From positions 7,316,001 to 7,380,000 of the forward strand of contig NZ_CP033073.1 in the NCBI RefSeq assembly GCF_003675325.1: a stretch of 64,000 nt of DNA. The letters run 5' to 3'. Made by a program: the position numbers and the translations under genes. The first letter of the stretch is position 1. Each line of letters opens with the position of its first letter. Shown piece after piece: positions 41,180 to 49,558 of this stretch. The DNA is from Streptomyces dangxiongensis. Its GTDB lineage: Bacteria; Actinomycetota; Actinomycetes; Streptomycetales; Streptomycetaceae. The notes beneath the pieces are model-generated. The model had not been told where the DNA came from, did not search any database, and saw nothing but the letters and a program-made list of their open reading frames with translations.

Positions 41180-41974
41180 ATGGCCGTGCAGCCCGAGGGA
41201 ACGCCCTGTTGGGCCGATGCGATGTTCAGTGACATCGAGGGCGCCAAACGGTTCTACGCCGACGTGCTCGGCTGGACCTTCGGCGAGTCGTCGTCGAAGT
41301 ACGGCAACTACACGCAGGCCTACGCGGACGGCAGGGCGGTGGCCGCCGTGGTCCCGCCGATGCCCGGCCAGGAGGGCCGGTCGCAGTGGTGCCTGTACCT
41401 CGCCTCGCCGGACGCCGCCGCCACCGCGGAGCGGATCCGGGACAACGGCGGCGAGGTGCTGATGGGGCCGATGCAGGTCGGCGACCTGGGCACGCTGTGT
41501 CTGGGCCGGGAGCCCAGCGGGGCCGTGTTCGGTGTGTGGCAGGCCGGCCGGCACGAGGGCTTCGAGGCGACGGCCACGCCCGGCGCCTACTGCTGGGCGG
41601 AGGTCTTCACCCGGGAACCCGAGCGGTCGGACGCCTTCCTGTCCGCCGTGTTCCCGTACCGGATGAAGGAGATCGACGACGAGGCGGTGGATTTCCGGAT
41701 GTTCGAGGTCGGTGAGGACACCGTCCTCGGCAGGATGCGGATGACCGACGACTTCCCGCCCGAGGTCCCCTCGTACATCAACGTCTACTTCACCGTGGAC
41801 CACTGCGACGCGGCCGTCGCCCGGGCCACCGCGCTCGGCGCCACCCTCCGCTTCGGCCCGATGACCAGCCCCTTCGGCCGGTTCGCCGCGCTCACCGACC
41901 CGCAGGGCGCCAACTTCTCGGTGATCGACGTCACGACCACCGAGGGCGGGATGCCGAGGATCAGGGACGTCTGA
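41180..41974 (+). CDS. Two-domain VOC family protein (CFP-30-like)
   Basis: This is a 264-residue protein with two tandem VOC modules. Module one (about 1-125) opens GTPCWADAMFSDIEGAKRFYADVLGWTFGES. Module two (about 130-255) opens GAYCWAEVFTREPERSDAFLSAVFPYRMKEID and ends PFGRFAALTDPQGANFSVIDV. This layout matches the CFP-30B/hydroxylase-annotated VOC proteins frequent in mycobacteria and Streptomyces. GGGAGG precedes the ATG. The second module retains the Phe-Asp-Pro-Gly type end typical for the family. The activity is unknown; it lies next to another VOC gene, perhaps in one operon. Confidence 0.88.
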   Translation: MAVQPEGTPCWADAMFSDIEGAKRFYADVLGWTFGESSSKYGNYTQAYADGRAVAAVVPPMPGQEGRSQWCLYLASPDAAATAERIRDNGGEVLMGPMQVGDLGTLCLGREPSGAVFGVWQAGRHEGFEATATPGAYCWAEVFTREPERSDAFLSAVFPYRMKEIDDEAVDFRMFEVGEDTVLGRMRMTDDFPPEVPSYINVYFTVDHCDAAVARATALGATLRFGPMTSPFGRFAALTDPQGANFSVIDVTTTEGGMPRIRDV

Positions 41975-42020
41975 CCCGGCTCCGTCCGGCCGCCTCCCCG
42001 GTCATGGCATGATCGTGTGC

Positions 42021-42707
42021 ATGCGTGAACGTGTGGTGGCCGCGTGCGACGGGGCTTCGAAGGGCAACCCCGGACCGGCCGGATGGGCGTGGGTCATCTC
42101 GGACGACGACGAGCGGACCCCCGTCGGCTGGGCGGCGGGCCCGCTCGGCCGGGCCACCAACAACGTCGCCGAACTGACCGCCCTGGAGCGGCTGCTCACG
42201 GCCGTCGACCCGGACGTGCCGCTGGAGATCCGCATGGACTCCCAGTACGCGATGAAGGCCGTCACCACCTGGCTGCCGGGCTGGAAGCGCAACGGCTGGA
42301 AGACCGCCGCCGGCAAGCCCGTCGCCAACCAGGACCTGGTCGTCCGCATCGACGAACTCCTCGGCGGCCGGTCCGTGGAGTTCCGCTACGTGCCCGCCCA
42401 CCAGGCCGACGGCGACCCGCTGAACGACTTCGCCGACCGCGCGGCCAGCCAGGCGGCCGTCGTGCAGGAACCCGCCGGCAGCGAGCTGGGTTCGCCGGAG
42501 CCCCCGCCGTCGCCGGACACCCCGGTGGCGGCCGGTGCGCCGCGCCGGAAGACGCCGCGGCGCACCGGCGGCGCCGTGTCCGCCCGCACCATCAAGGCGA
42601 AGTTCCCCGGCCGCTGTCCGTGCGGCCGGTCCTACGCGGCCGGCGAGAAGATCGCCAAGAACGCGCAGGGCTGGGGCCACCCGGAGTGCCGTACCGCCGG
42701 GTCCTGA
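42021..42707 (+). CDS. RNase HI-family protein with C-terminal Cys/His tail
   Basis: This is a 228-residue protein. Residues 1-145 form an RNase HI domain with the acidic catalytic set: Asp in ACDGASKGNPG, Glu in NNVAELTAL, Asp in RMDSQYAMK and Asp in LNDFADRAA. It should cut RNA in RNA-DNA hybrids. A Pro/Ala-rich linker (about 150-185) leads to a C-terminal basic module (KAKFPGRCPCGRSYAAGEKI, then GWGHPEC), whose CxC and HxxC could bind zinc. That module resembles small domains found at the ends of some DNA-processing enzymes. The ATG at 42021 aligns best with the family start. The main RNase HI/HII genes of Streptomyces lie elsewhere, so this is probably an accessory enzyme. Confidence 0.88.
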   Translation: MRERVVAACDGASKGNPGPAGWAWVISDDDERTPVGWAAGPLGRATNNVAELTALERLLTAVDPDVPLEIRMDSQYAMKAVTTWLPGWKRNGWKTAAGKPVANQDLVVRIDELLGGRSVEFRYVPAHQADGDPLNDFADRAASQAAVVQEPAGSELGSPEPPPSPDTPVAAGAPRRKTPRRTGGAVSARTIKAKFPGRCPCGRSYAAGEKIAKNAQGWGHPECRTAGS

Positions 42708-43529
42708 TCAGGCGTCGAACGTGTAGAACGCGGTGTGGTCCAGCATGTCCGCCGGGCGCACGGTGTTCCACGGCTTCATGGTGTCGTCCAGGTCCACCAC
42801 GTCCGGCGTGCCGCCCGTCGGCACGTAACCGACGCCCGGGTGGCGCCGCTGCCACTCCGCCCACAGCTTGTCGACGTAGGCGTGGTGCAGCCAGAACACC
42901 GGGTCGTTGGGGGAGACCCCGGTGGCCATGTGCCCGCCGACCCAGCGGTGGACCCGGTTGTGCAGGTTGACCCCCCGCCAGCCTTCCAGGTGGTTGCGGA
43001 AGCCGTCCGATGCGCTGTTGTACGGTGCCATGTCGTACGTCGCCATGGACAGCACCGACTCGACCTCGGGGCGCGTCGGCAGCTCGCTCACGGACGTGCC
43101 GAGCGAACGGCGCAGGAAGGTACGGCCGTCCACCCGCACGTTGACCGGCCAGTTCCCGGCGGACGCGGCGAACGGGCCGTCCGTCACCCGCCCGTCGGTG
43201 CTGCGCCCGGTGCCGCCGAGGAAGTCCGGCGCCCACAGGGAGGCCCGCACCGTGCGGTCGGTGCTCCAGTCCCAGTACGGCAGGGCGACCGTGGAGTCCA
43301 CGGCCTGGAGCGCCTGCTCGAAGTCGAGCAGGAATCTGCGGTGCCAGGGCAGGAAGGAGGGCGAGCGGTGGCCGGTCCGCTCGCCCGAGTCGGTGTCCGC
43401 CATGATGAACTCGTTGTGCGTGCGGACGAAGTCGTCGTAGCGTCCGCTGCGCTTCAGTTCGAGGACGGCGGCGACGAACCGCCGCTTCTCGTCGGCGGTC
43501 AGGGCGGCCTGGTTCTTGCGTACCGTCAT
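42708..43529 (-). CDS. melC2: Tyrosinase MelC2
   Basis: This is a 273-residue type 3 copper monooxygenase that oxidises tyrosine to dopaquinone for melanin synthesis. The six copper ligands are exactly in place: His38, His54 and His63 for CuA (THNEF, GHRSPSFLPWHRRF) and His190, His194 and His216 for CuB (LHNRVH, FWLHHAYVD). Length is that of Streptomyces tyrosinases. There is no signal peptide; export depends on the MelC1 partner encoded 36 bp upstream in the same operon. The gene ends next to the convergent RNase H gene without a gap. Streptomyces may have two mel operons (melC and melD), so the exact locus name is uncertain. Confidence 0.94.
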   Translation of the reverse strand: MTVRKNQAALTADEKRRFVAAVLELKRSGRYDDFVRTHNEFIMADTDSGERTGHRSPSFLPWHRRFLLDFEQALQAVDSTVALPYWDWSTDRTVRASLWAPDFLGGTGRSTDGRVTDGPFAASAGNWPVNVRVDGRTFLRRSLGTSVSELPTRPEVESVLSMATYDMAPYNSASDGFRNHLEGWRGVNLHNRVHRWVGGHMATGVSPNDPVFWLHHAYVDKLWAEWQRRHPGVGYVPTGGTPDVVDLDDTMKPWNTVRPADMLDHTAFYTFDA

Positions 43530-43564
43530 GGTGCGGGGTGCTCCGGGATTCCGTGCGGGGGCGG

Positions 43565-43951
43565 TCAGTTGGCGGGGAACGGCAGCAGCGCGGCGCCCTG
43601 GAGCTCGTCCACCGCGGCCCGGGCGGCGGCGCGCGGGGTGGCCACCGGGGCGTAGTGGCTGACGACGCTGATCCAGCTACCGTCGGCGTTGCGCATCACG
43701 TGCAACTGCACGCCGTCGACGAACACCGCGTAGCCACCGCCGTGTTCGTGGTGGTGTCCACCGCCGCTCGACGGACGGCCCTGTATTCGGCGGCCCTTGT
43801 AGACCTCGTCGAAGGACTCGGGCGCGGCGGGCTCGTGGCGGCCGGCGGCGGACGCGGCGGACGCGGCGGGCGCGGCGAGGGTGGCGGCCGCGGCCGTCGT
43901 GGCGACGGCGGCTGCGGCGGTGAGCGCACGGCGCCGGGTGATGCCGGGCAT
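43565..43951 (-). CDS. melC1: Tyrosinase cofactor/chaperone MelC1
   Basis: This is a 128-residue caddie protein that delivers copper to apo-tyrosinase and carries it through the Tat pathway. The N-terminus is a twin-arginine signal ([25 protein letters not shown]). The mature part has a histidine cluster ([19 protein letters not shown]) and the [42 protein letters not shown] core of the MelC1 family. GAGGAGG lies before the ATG at 43951. It is translated just before melC2. An alternative upstream ATG (43990) would put extra residues in front of the Tat signal and is less likely. Confidence 0.93.
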   Translation of the reverse strand: MPGITRRRALTAAAAVATTAAAATLAAPAASAASAAGRHEPAAPESFDEVYKGRRIQGRPSSGGGHHHEHGGGYAVFVDGVQLHVMRNADGSWISVVSHYAPVATPRAAARAAVDELQGAALLPFPAN

Positions 43952-44289
43952 GCGGGTCCTCCTCGGGAGTGGTGGAGTGTGACGACGCATGCCTATCGGG
44001 CGTTACGGGAAAGGAGGAAATCACTCGGAACGGGTTGGCTGTGATCCGGACAATTAGCCACATGACGTACAGAGTTGGACCAAGATGATCTTGCTGTGAC
44101 CGGGTGTCGATCCGCTGCGGAACGGGGAATTCCTTGCCGGGTCGTCCCGCTTCCCCGTGATCCTTCCCGGGGGCCGCCCGTCCGAGTGGCGCGGCTCACC
44201 ACACCAGGCTGACGCGATCGAGCGGGTCGCCGGGACTGCTACCGTCCGGTGCCGATCGACCACGTCCGGTGACAGTCAGGGGTGTGCAC
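43952..44289. other. Divergent intergenic region between melC1 and a FAD monooxygenase
   Basis: There is no gene in these 338 bp. The part around 44030-44100 is A/T-richer than its surroundings and probably holds the mel promoter. It contains a perfect 13-bp dyad, CAAGATGATCTTG at 44081-44093, overlapping TTGGACCAA at 44075-44083. Either may be an operator for mel or for the monooxygenase. Confidence 0.4.
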
Positions 44290-45486
44290 GTGAAGGTCGT
44301 CTGTGTCGGAGGCGGGCCCGCGGGCCTGTACCTCGCCATCCTGCTCAAGCGGCAGAACCCGTCCCACGACATCACCGTCCACGAACGCGACCCCGAGGGC
44401 TCCACCTACGGCTGGGGCGTGACGTACTGGCGCGGCCTCCTCGACAGACTCCAGGAGCACGACCCCGAGTCGGCGCGTGCGGTCGAGGAGCACTCCGTCC
44501 GCTGGAACGAGGGTGTCGCCCACGTCCGGGACCTGGCCGCCCGCCACCACGGGGACGAGGGCTTCGGCATCGGCCGGCACCGGCTGCTCGAGCTGCTCGC
44601 CGGCCGGGCCCGCGCCCTCGGCGTCCGCCTGGAGTACCGGAGCGACATCGGTGAACCGCCCGCCGGAGCCGACCTCGTCGTCGCGGCCGACGGCGTGCAC
44701 AGCGCCCTGCGCACCCGGCGCGCCGAGCACTTCGGCACCCGGACCTCCTCCGGCCGCAACCACTACATCTGGCTCGGCACCACCAAGGTCTTCGACGCCT
44801 TCACCTTCGCCTTCACCGAGACCGCGCACGGCTGGATCTGGGCCTACGGCTACGGCTACGGCGACGGCCACAGCACCTGCGTCGTCGAGTGCTCCCCGGA
44901 GACCTTCACCGGCCTCGGCCTGGACCGGGCGGACCGGGCCGAGGGCCTCGTGCTGCTGGAGAAGCTCTTCGCCGGCGTCCTCGACGGCCACCCCCTCATC
45001 GCCCGCCCCGGCGCCTCCTGGCTGACCTTCCGCACCCTCACCAACCGCACCTGGCACCACGGCAACCTCGTCCTGCTCGGCGACGCCGCCCACACCACCC
45101 ACTACTCCATCGGCGCCGGCACCACCCTCGCCCTGGAGGACGCCATGTGCCTGGCCGGCGCCCTGCGGGAGCACGCCGCCCTGCCCGACGCCCTCGCCGC
45201 CTACGAGCGCCGGCGCCAGGCCGAGCTGCTGTCCGTGCAGAGCGCGGCCCGCTACAGCGCCCAGTGGTACGAGAACCTGCCCCGCTACATCCACCTGCCC
45301 CCGCACCGGATGTTCGCCCTGCTCGGCCAGCGCCACTCGCCCCTGCTGCCGTACGTCCCCCCGCAGCTCTACTACGGGCTGGACCGGGCCGCCGGACGGC
45401 TGGAGGCGCTGCGCCGGCTCAAGCGCTGGCTCGGCCCCCGCGCCGCCCGTGCCCTGCACGCCCGCTCCACGGCCCGCCGGGACTGA
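44290..45486 (+). CDS. FAD-dependent aromatic-type monooxygenase
   Basis: This is a 398-residue flavoprotein monooxygenase of the PHBH fold. The FAD dinucleotide loop is VCVGGGPAGLYLAILLKR, the DG motif is LVVAADGVHSALR, and the GD motif is GNLVLLGDAAHTTHYSIGAGTTLALEDAMCLAGAL. The segment GSTYGWGVTYWRGLLDRL resembles salicylyl-CoA/anthranilyl-CoA hydroxylases and related enzymes such as those that act on carrier-bound aromatic acids. The GTG at 44290 follows CAGGGG; in-frame GTGs at 44269 and 44284 are alternatives. It stands alone between the mel operon and a transporter remnant, so the substrate is open. A role in pigment chemistry is only suggested by position. Confidence 0.85.
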   Translation: MKVVCVGGGPAGLYLAILLKRQNPSHDITVHERDPEGSTYGWGVTYWRGLLDRLQEHDPESARAVEEHSVRWNEGVAHVRDLAARHHGDEGFGIGRHRLLELLAGRARALGVRLEYRSDIGEPPAGADLVVAADGVHSALRTRRAEHFGTRTSSGRNHYIWLGTTKVFDAFTFAFTETAHGWIWAYGYGYGDGHSTCVVECSPETFTGLGLDRADRAEGLVLLEKLFAGVLDGHPLIARPGASWLTFRTLTNRTWHHGNLVLLGDAAHTTHYSIGAGTTLALEDAMCLAGALREHAALPDALAAYERRRQAELLSVQSAARYSAQWYENLPRYIHLPPHRMFALLGQRHSPLLPYVPPQLYYGLDRAAGRLEALRRLKRWLGPRAARALHARSTARRD

Positions 45487-45538
45487 CCCCCGCCGGCCCG
45501 GCATCCCGTCACCGGCGCACGTCAGGGCGGAGGACGTC

Positions 45539-45556
45539 GGTGAATGGCCATTCACC
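45539..45556. promoter_or_regulatory. Perfect 18-bp palindrome (TetR-like operator 1)
   Basis: GGTGAATGGCCATTCACC is a perfect inverted repeat. It lies 54 bp before the MFS remnant start and 24 bp (centre to centre) from a second copy with GGTGAA/TTCACC arms. Such paired dyads are typical binding sites of TetR-type repressors of drug exporters. No TetR gene is adjacent. Confidence 0.6.
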
Positions 45557-45562
45557 CGATAC

Positions 45563-45580
45563 GGTGAATCGCTGTTCACC
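45563..45580. promoter_or_regulatory. Second TetR-like operator copy
   Basis: GGTGAATCGCTGTTCACC keeps both GGTGAA and TTCACC arms of the neighbouring perfect palindrome but has a changed centre. The 24-bp spacing between centres is a little over two helical turns, so two dimers could bind side by side. Confidence 0.55.
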
Positions 45581-45609
45581 TCGCCGCCGTGCTGCCCGCA
45601 GGAGCCCCG

Positions 45610-46041
45610 ATGGACCGGCCCGCCGCCATACCCCTGCCGCCCGGCACCGGCACGCCGCCCCGGCCGCGCGACCGGTTCGCCATCCCGGTGCTCGCGTCGG
45701 GCGGCATCCTCATGGCGGTCATGCAGACCGTGGTCGTACCGCTCCTGCCGGACCTGCCCCGGCTCACCGGCTCGTCACCGGCCGCCGTCTCCTGGATGGT
45801 CACCGCGACCCTGCTCTCCGGCGCCGTCCTCACCCCCGTCCTCGGCCTGCCGCTCGCCGCGCTGGTCGTGCAGTACGCCGGCTGGCACACGATGTTCTGG
45901 CTGACCAGCGCGCTCGGTGCGCTCGGCGTCACGGCGACCTGGCGGGCGGTCAGGGAGTCACCGGTGCGCGAGACCGCCGCCGACACCGTCGCCGACCGCT
46001 ACGGGCTCGCCGTACAGGCCCAGCTCACGCCCGGCCGCTGA
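45610..46041 (+). pseudogene. Truncated, internally deleted MFS transporter remnant
   Basis: The frame encodes 143 residues assembled from pieces of a DHA2/EmrB-type MFS exporter (normally 450-500 residues). Residues 20-75 match TM1 and the start of TM2 (FAIPVLASGGILMAVMQTVVVPLLP, SWMVTATLLSGAVLTPVLG). The next residues jump directly to TM5-TM6 (LPLAALVVQYAGWHTMFWLTSALGALGV). Motif A, TM3, TM4 and everything from TM7 on are missing. A GGAG ribosome site and the ATG at 45610 are intact, and the in-frame join keeps it open, so it may still be translated. It is behind paired TetR-like operators, which look like the leftover control region of the original gene. Confidence 0.75.
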
Positions 46042-46137
46042 GCCGGCGCGGCCCGCCGGCCAGGGTCGTCCGCGCCGCGGTGTCCCGCCGGAGCGGCCCG
46101 TTCCGCGGGACGCCGTGCCGGATGTCACACTGACGCC

Positions 46138-47121
46138 ATGGACGAACGCGTAATCGGCAGGTCGGGTCAGTGGGCGTCGGTGATCGGTCTCGGCACATGG
46201 CAGCTAGGCGCGGACTGGGGCGACGTGGACGACAAGGAGGCCCTGTCCGTCCTGGAGGCGGCGGCCGAGTCGGGAGTCACGTTCTTCGACACGGCCGACG
46301 TGTACGGCGACGGGCGCAGCGAGGAGACCATCGCCTCGTTCCTGCGCGGCCGTCCCGACCTGCACGTGCTGGTGGCCACCAAGATGGGCCGCCGGGTCGG
46401 GCAGCTCCCCGAGAACTACGTCCTGGACAACTTCCGCGCCTGGAACGACCGCTCGCGCCGCAACCTGGGTGTCGACCGCATCGACCTGATCCAGTTGCAC
46501 TGCCCGCCCACCCCGGTCTACTCCTCCGAGGCGGTGTTCGACGCCCTGGACACCCTGGTCGAGGAGGAGCGCGTCGCCGCGTACGGGGTGAGCGTGGAGA
46601 CCTGCGCGGAGGCGCTCACCGCGATCGCCCGGCCGAACGTGGCGAGCGTGCAGATCATCCTCAACCCGTTCCGTATGAAGCCCCTGTACGAGGTGCTGCC
46701 CGCCGCCCGCGAGGCCGGCGTCGGCATCATCGCGCGCGTGCCCCTCGCCTCCGGGCTGCTGTCCGGCAAGTACACGCGGGACACGGTGTTCGCGGCCAAC
46801 GACCACCGCTCCTTCAATCGCCACGGCGAGGCCTTCGACCAGGGCGAGACCTTCTCCGGCGTCGACTACGCCACTGGCGTGGAGGCCGCCGCCGAGTTCG
46901 CCGGGCTCGCCCCCGAGGGGTACACCCCGGCCCAGTTGGCGCTGCGCTGGATCATCGAGCAGGAGGGCGTCACCACGGTGATCCCCGGCGCGCGCAACCC
47001 GGAGCAGGCCCGCGCCAACGCGGCGGCGGCCAAGCTGCCGCCGCTGCCGCCCGAGACGTCCACCGCGATCCGGGAGCTGTACGAGCGCCGGATCAGCGAC
47101 CAGGTCGAACACCACTGGTAG
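46138..47121 (+). CDS. Aldo/keto reductase
   Basis: This is a 327-residue NADPH-dependent aldo/keto reductase. The barrel shows FFDTADVYGDGRSE (Asp, Tyr of the catalytic tetrad), VATKMGRR (Lys) and IDLIQLHCPP (His). The C-terminal ALRWIIEQEGVTTVIPGARNPEQARANAAA segment is the NADP-binding part. Length is normal. The ATG at 46138 has no ribosome site; TCACACT about 10 bases upstream may be a -10 box of a leaderless transcript. The substrate is unknown. It shares the fold but is not close to the YghZ-like protein at 28.8 kb. Confidence 0.9.
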   Translation: MDERVIGRSGQWASVIGLGTWQLGADWGDVDDKEALSVLEAAAESGVTFFDTADVYGDGRSEETIASFLRGRPDLHVLVATKMGRRVGQLPENYVLDNFRAWNDRSRRNLGVDRIDLIQLHCPPTPVYSSEAVFDALDTLVEEERVAAYGVSVETCAEALTAIARPNVASVQIILNPFRMKPLYEVLPAAREAGVGIIARVPLASGLLSGKYTRDTVFAANDHRSFNRHGEAFDQGETFSGVDYATGVEAAAEFAGLAPEGYTPAQLALRWIIEQEGVTTVIPGARNPEQARANAAAAKLPPLPPETSTAIRELYERRISDQVEHHW

Positions 47122-47173
47122 GCCCCCGTACGCGGACCGTTTGAACGAACGGCTGTGCGGTTACACGCACCGC

Positions 47174-47668
47174 ATGACGGAGGCAGCACGGCGTACAGGC
47201 CGCGACGAGACCGAGGAGGAGCAGGCGGACCGGAAGTGGGGTGAACTCATCCAAGAGGTCCGGGTGGCGCAGACCGGCGTGCAGATCCTGTTCGGCTTCC
47301 TGCTGACCGTCGTCTTCCAGCCGAAGTACGTGCGGCTCACGGACACGAATCAGGTCATCTACATCGTGACCGTCGTCCTGGGCGCCTGCGCGACCGGCGC
47401 CCTCATCGGACCGGTCTCCCTGCATCGCCTGGTCTCCGGCCGCCGGGTCAAGCCGCAGGCCGTGCGGCTGGCCTCCCGGCTGACGTTCGTCGGCCTGGTG
47501 CTGCTGCTCGCCACGATGACGTCGTCGCTGCTGCTGATCCTCCGGGTGGCCACGCACGACGGCTACGTGCCCTACCTGGTCTCGGGCGTCGTCGCCTGGT
47601 ACCTCGTGTGCTGGTACGGCCTGCCCCTGTGGGCCCGCCGCAAGCACACGGACCGCTCGGACGACTAG
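47174..47668 (+). CDS. DUF6328 family membrane protein
   Basis: This is a 164-residue membrane protein with four hydrophobic helices: VQILFGFLLTVVF, IYIVTVVLGACATGALIGPVSLH, LTFVGLVLLLATMTSSLLLILRV and PYLVSGVVAWYLVCWYGLPLW. The N-terminal ELIQEVRVAQTGVQILFGFLL is the hallmark of the DUF6328 family common in actinobacteria. Function unknown. It lies 52 bp downstream of the aldo/keto reductase gene on the same strand. No ribosome site is visible. Confidence 0.85.
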   Translation: MTEAARRTGRDETEEEQADRKWGELIQEVRVAQTGVQILFGFLLTVVFQPKYVRLTDTNQVIYIVTVVLGACATGALIGPVSLHRLVSGRRVKPQAVRLASRLTFVGLVLLLATMTSSLLLILRVATHDGYVPYLVSGVVAWYLVCWYGLPLWARRKHTDRSDD

Positions 47669-47683
47669 GGCCCGCCCGGCCGG

Positions 47684-48241
47684 TCACTGGCCCACCCGCC
47701 CGTCGACGCACTCGCGCAGCAGGTCGGCGTGGCCGCAGTGCCGGGCGTACTCCTCGATCCTGTGCACCATCAGCTCCCGGACCGCGATCCGCTCTCTTCC
47801 CACCCGCTCCCCGAGGTCCGGGAGCCCGGCCAGTACGGCGTCCGTCGCGGCCTGCTCGCGCTCCAGATCGGCGTACGCGGCGTCGACCGCGGCCTGTTCG
47901 GCGACCGCTCCCTCGAAGTCCGCGTCCCCGTCGCCGTACAGCTTCGGCAGCGGGTCGCTCTCAGTGATCCAGTTGCGCCAGTCGCGTTCCACCTCGGCGA
48001 GGTGCCTGAGCAGGCCGAGGAGTGACATCGTCGACGGCGGGACCGAGCGCCGGGCGAGCTGCTCGGGGTCCAGGTCCTCGCACTTCATCCGCAGGGTGAT
48101 GCGGTAGTTCGTCAGGAAGTCCGACAGGGTCGCCGGCTCGCCCTCCGGGGCGGCACCGTTGTCGCGGGGGTCGTCGGCCGGGTCGGCCCACATGTCGGGG
48201 TAGACGGTCGCCCGGGTCCATCGTGCGGGTCGGTCGCTCAT
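47684..48241 (-). CDS. DinB/DUF664 family protein
   Basis: This is a 185-residue four-helix DinB-superfamily protein (DUF664). The metal-ligand pattern is visible as LLGLLRHLAEVERDW in the middle and IEEYARHCGHADLLRECVDG at the end, with the HCGHADLLRE block very typical for actinomycete DUF664 proteins. It is a second member of this superfamily in the window, distinct from the one at 27.2 kb. A mycothiol-dependent transferase activity is plausible from the family, but not shown. It is convergent with the DUF6328 gene. Confidence 0.88.
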   Translation of the reverse strand: MSDRPARWTRATVYPDMWADPADDPRDNGAAPEGEPATLSDFLTNYRITLRMKCEDLDPEQLARRSVPPSTMSLLGLLRHLAEVERDWRNWITESDPLPKLYGDGDADFEGAVAEQAAVDAAYADLEREQAATDAVLAGLPDLGERVGRERIAVRELMVHRIEEYARHCGHADLLRECVDGRVGQ

Positions 48242-48289
48242 GGCTCGCATGGTGGTCCGCGGCGGCCCCGGTCCGCCACCGAATTGTCG

Positions 48290-48928
48290 TCACAGCGCGC
48301 GGAGCTGACGGTCGTGGACCCGGCTGAGCAGCAGCAGGGACAGCACGGACCCGATCAGCGCGCAGCACATGTCCCACTGGGTGTCCCACACGTCGCCCTG
48401 GGTGGCGAGGAACGCGTCCGCGCCGTGCCCCCCGACCTCCGCCGCCAGCCACTCCAGCAGCTCGAAACAGGCGCTGAACGCCAGGCAGGCGCACACGGTG
48501 AGCGGGGCCAGCCAGCGGCTGCCGCGCAACGGCGAGGTGCGGCTGAGCAGTTCCCGACCAGCACGGCCGGCCGGTACGAAGCCCTGCATCAGATGCCCGA
48601 AGCGGTCGTACGGGTTGCGGTCCAGGCCGAAGGCGTCGCGCACCCAGTCGCCCACCGGTACCTGCGCGTAGGTGTAGTGCCCGCCGACCGCGAGGACCAG
48701 CGCGTGCGCGGTCAGCAGCCCGTACAGCAGCCCCGTCAGCGGGAAGCGCCGCCGGGTCAGCACGACCAGGGGCAGCCCGGCCAGCGCCCACACCGTCTCC
48801 AGGAACCAGGTGGCGCGGTCGCGCGCGCCCCACGCGGACGCCGCCAGGCCCCCCGCCGCCACGGCGGCGAGGAGGGCGGGCGGCACGCGGCGCGGCGCGC
48901 GGAGCGGGAGGGACGGTGCTGCGGTCAC
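48290..48928 (-). CDS. DUF2238 (YjdF-like) membrane protein
   Basis: This is a 212-residue integral membrane protein with about five to six helices. The conserved DUF2238 blocks are present: GGHYTYAQVPVGDWVRDAFGLDRNPYDRFGHLMQGFVPA, and FSACFELLEWLAAEVGG followed by GDVWDTQWDMCCALIGSVLSLLLL. The family is named after E. coli YjdF and has no known activity. The GTG at 48928 has AAGGAG at good spacing. Its neighbours are unrelated. Confidence 0.88.
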   Translation of the reverse strand: MTAAPSLPLRAPRRVPPALLAAVAAGGLAASAWGARDRATWFLETVWALAGLPLVVLTRRRFPLTGLLYGLLTAHALVLAVGGHYTYAQVPVGDWVRDAFGLDRNPYDRFGHLMQGFVPAGRAGRELLSRTSPLRGSRWLAPLTVCACLAFSACFELLEWLAAEVGGHGADAFLATQGDVWDTQWDMCCALIGSVLSLLLLSRVHDRQLRAL

Positions 48929-49002
48929 GGCGGGCTCCTTGCCTGCGGGGCGTCGGGGGAGCCCATCGTGGCGCCGGGCCGGGACCGCGGACATGAGTAC
49001 GG

Positions 49003-49431
49003 CTACTCAGCCGCGGAGAGGATCTCCTCCAGCAGTTCGTCCACCCGGACGCGCTCCTGGCCCGGCGGGAGGACCTGGTAGGTCTCGCGCAGGAAGGAGG
49101 CGATCGCGGGCGCCCAGGCGAACACCACCGCGTGGTGCCGGCCGCCGTCCGGCCGCACGTCCCCGAGGAACTCCAGCCGCAGTTCGTGCCACAGGCCGGT
49201 GGCCTCCGGCCGCATCCGCACATCACCGACCCCGACCGGCCCGGCCAGGCCGTCGGAGAGCATCTGCCGATCCAGCCGCCAGGAGGCCAGCACATGGCCG
49301 TCGTGCGCGAAGACGGCGGTGACGGCGAACGGGTCGTCGGCGTCGTAGCTGAGGTGGGCCAGCACCGGACAGCGGCCGGTACCGTGCGCAAGGAGCTGCA
49401 CCACCAAGGTCTTGTGCACGAACGGGTTCAC
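49003..49431 (-). CDS. SsgA-like protein (SALP)
   Basis: This is a 142-residue member of the SsgA/SsgB family, proteins found almost only in sporulating actinomycetes, where they guide septum and spore-wall formation. The family core is visible: VLAHLSYDADDPFAVTAVF, WRLDRQMLSDGLAGPVGVGDVRMRP and an FLRETYQVLPPGQE end. GTG 49431 is chosen as start because GGAGG lies 7 bases upstream and it gives the usual SALP length; ATG 49497 is less likely. Which SALP (SsgA to SsgG) it is cannot be told; it is not next to ssgR or other division genes. Confidence 0.88.
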   Translation of the reverse strand: MNPFVHKTLVVQLLAHGTGRCPVLAHLSYDADDPFAVTAVFAHDGHVLASWRLDRQMLSDGLAGPVGVGDVRMRPEATGLWHELRLEFLGDVRPDGGRHHAVVFAWAPAIASFLRETYQVLPPGQERVRVDELLEEILSAAE

Positions 49432-49558
49432 GCGTGGGCCTCCGGGGACAATCGGCGTAGAGCCCTCTAGTACCCCCGTAGCGCCCGAGATGCTCATCCG
49501 AGTGGCCGATTGCCGTGGACCGTGCGCGACGCGGCCGGACCGGTCGCCCCGGCGGCTG

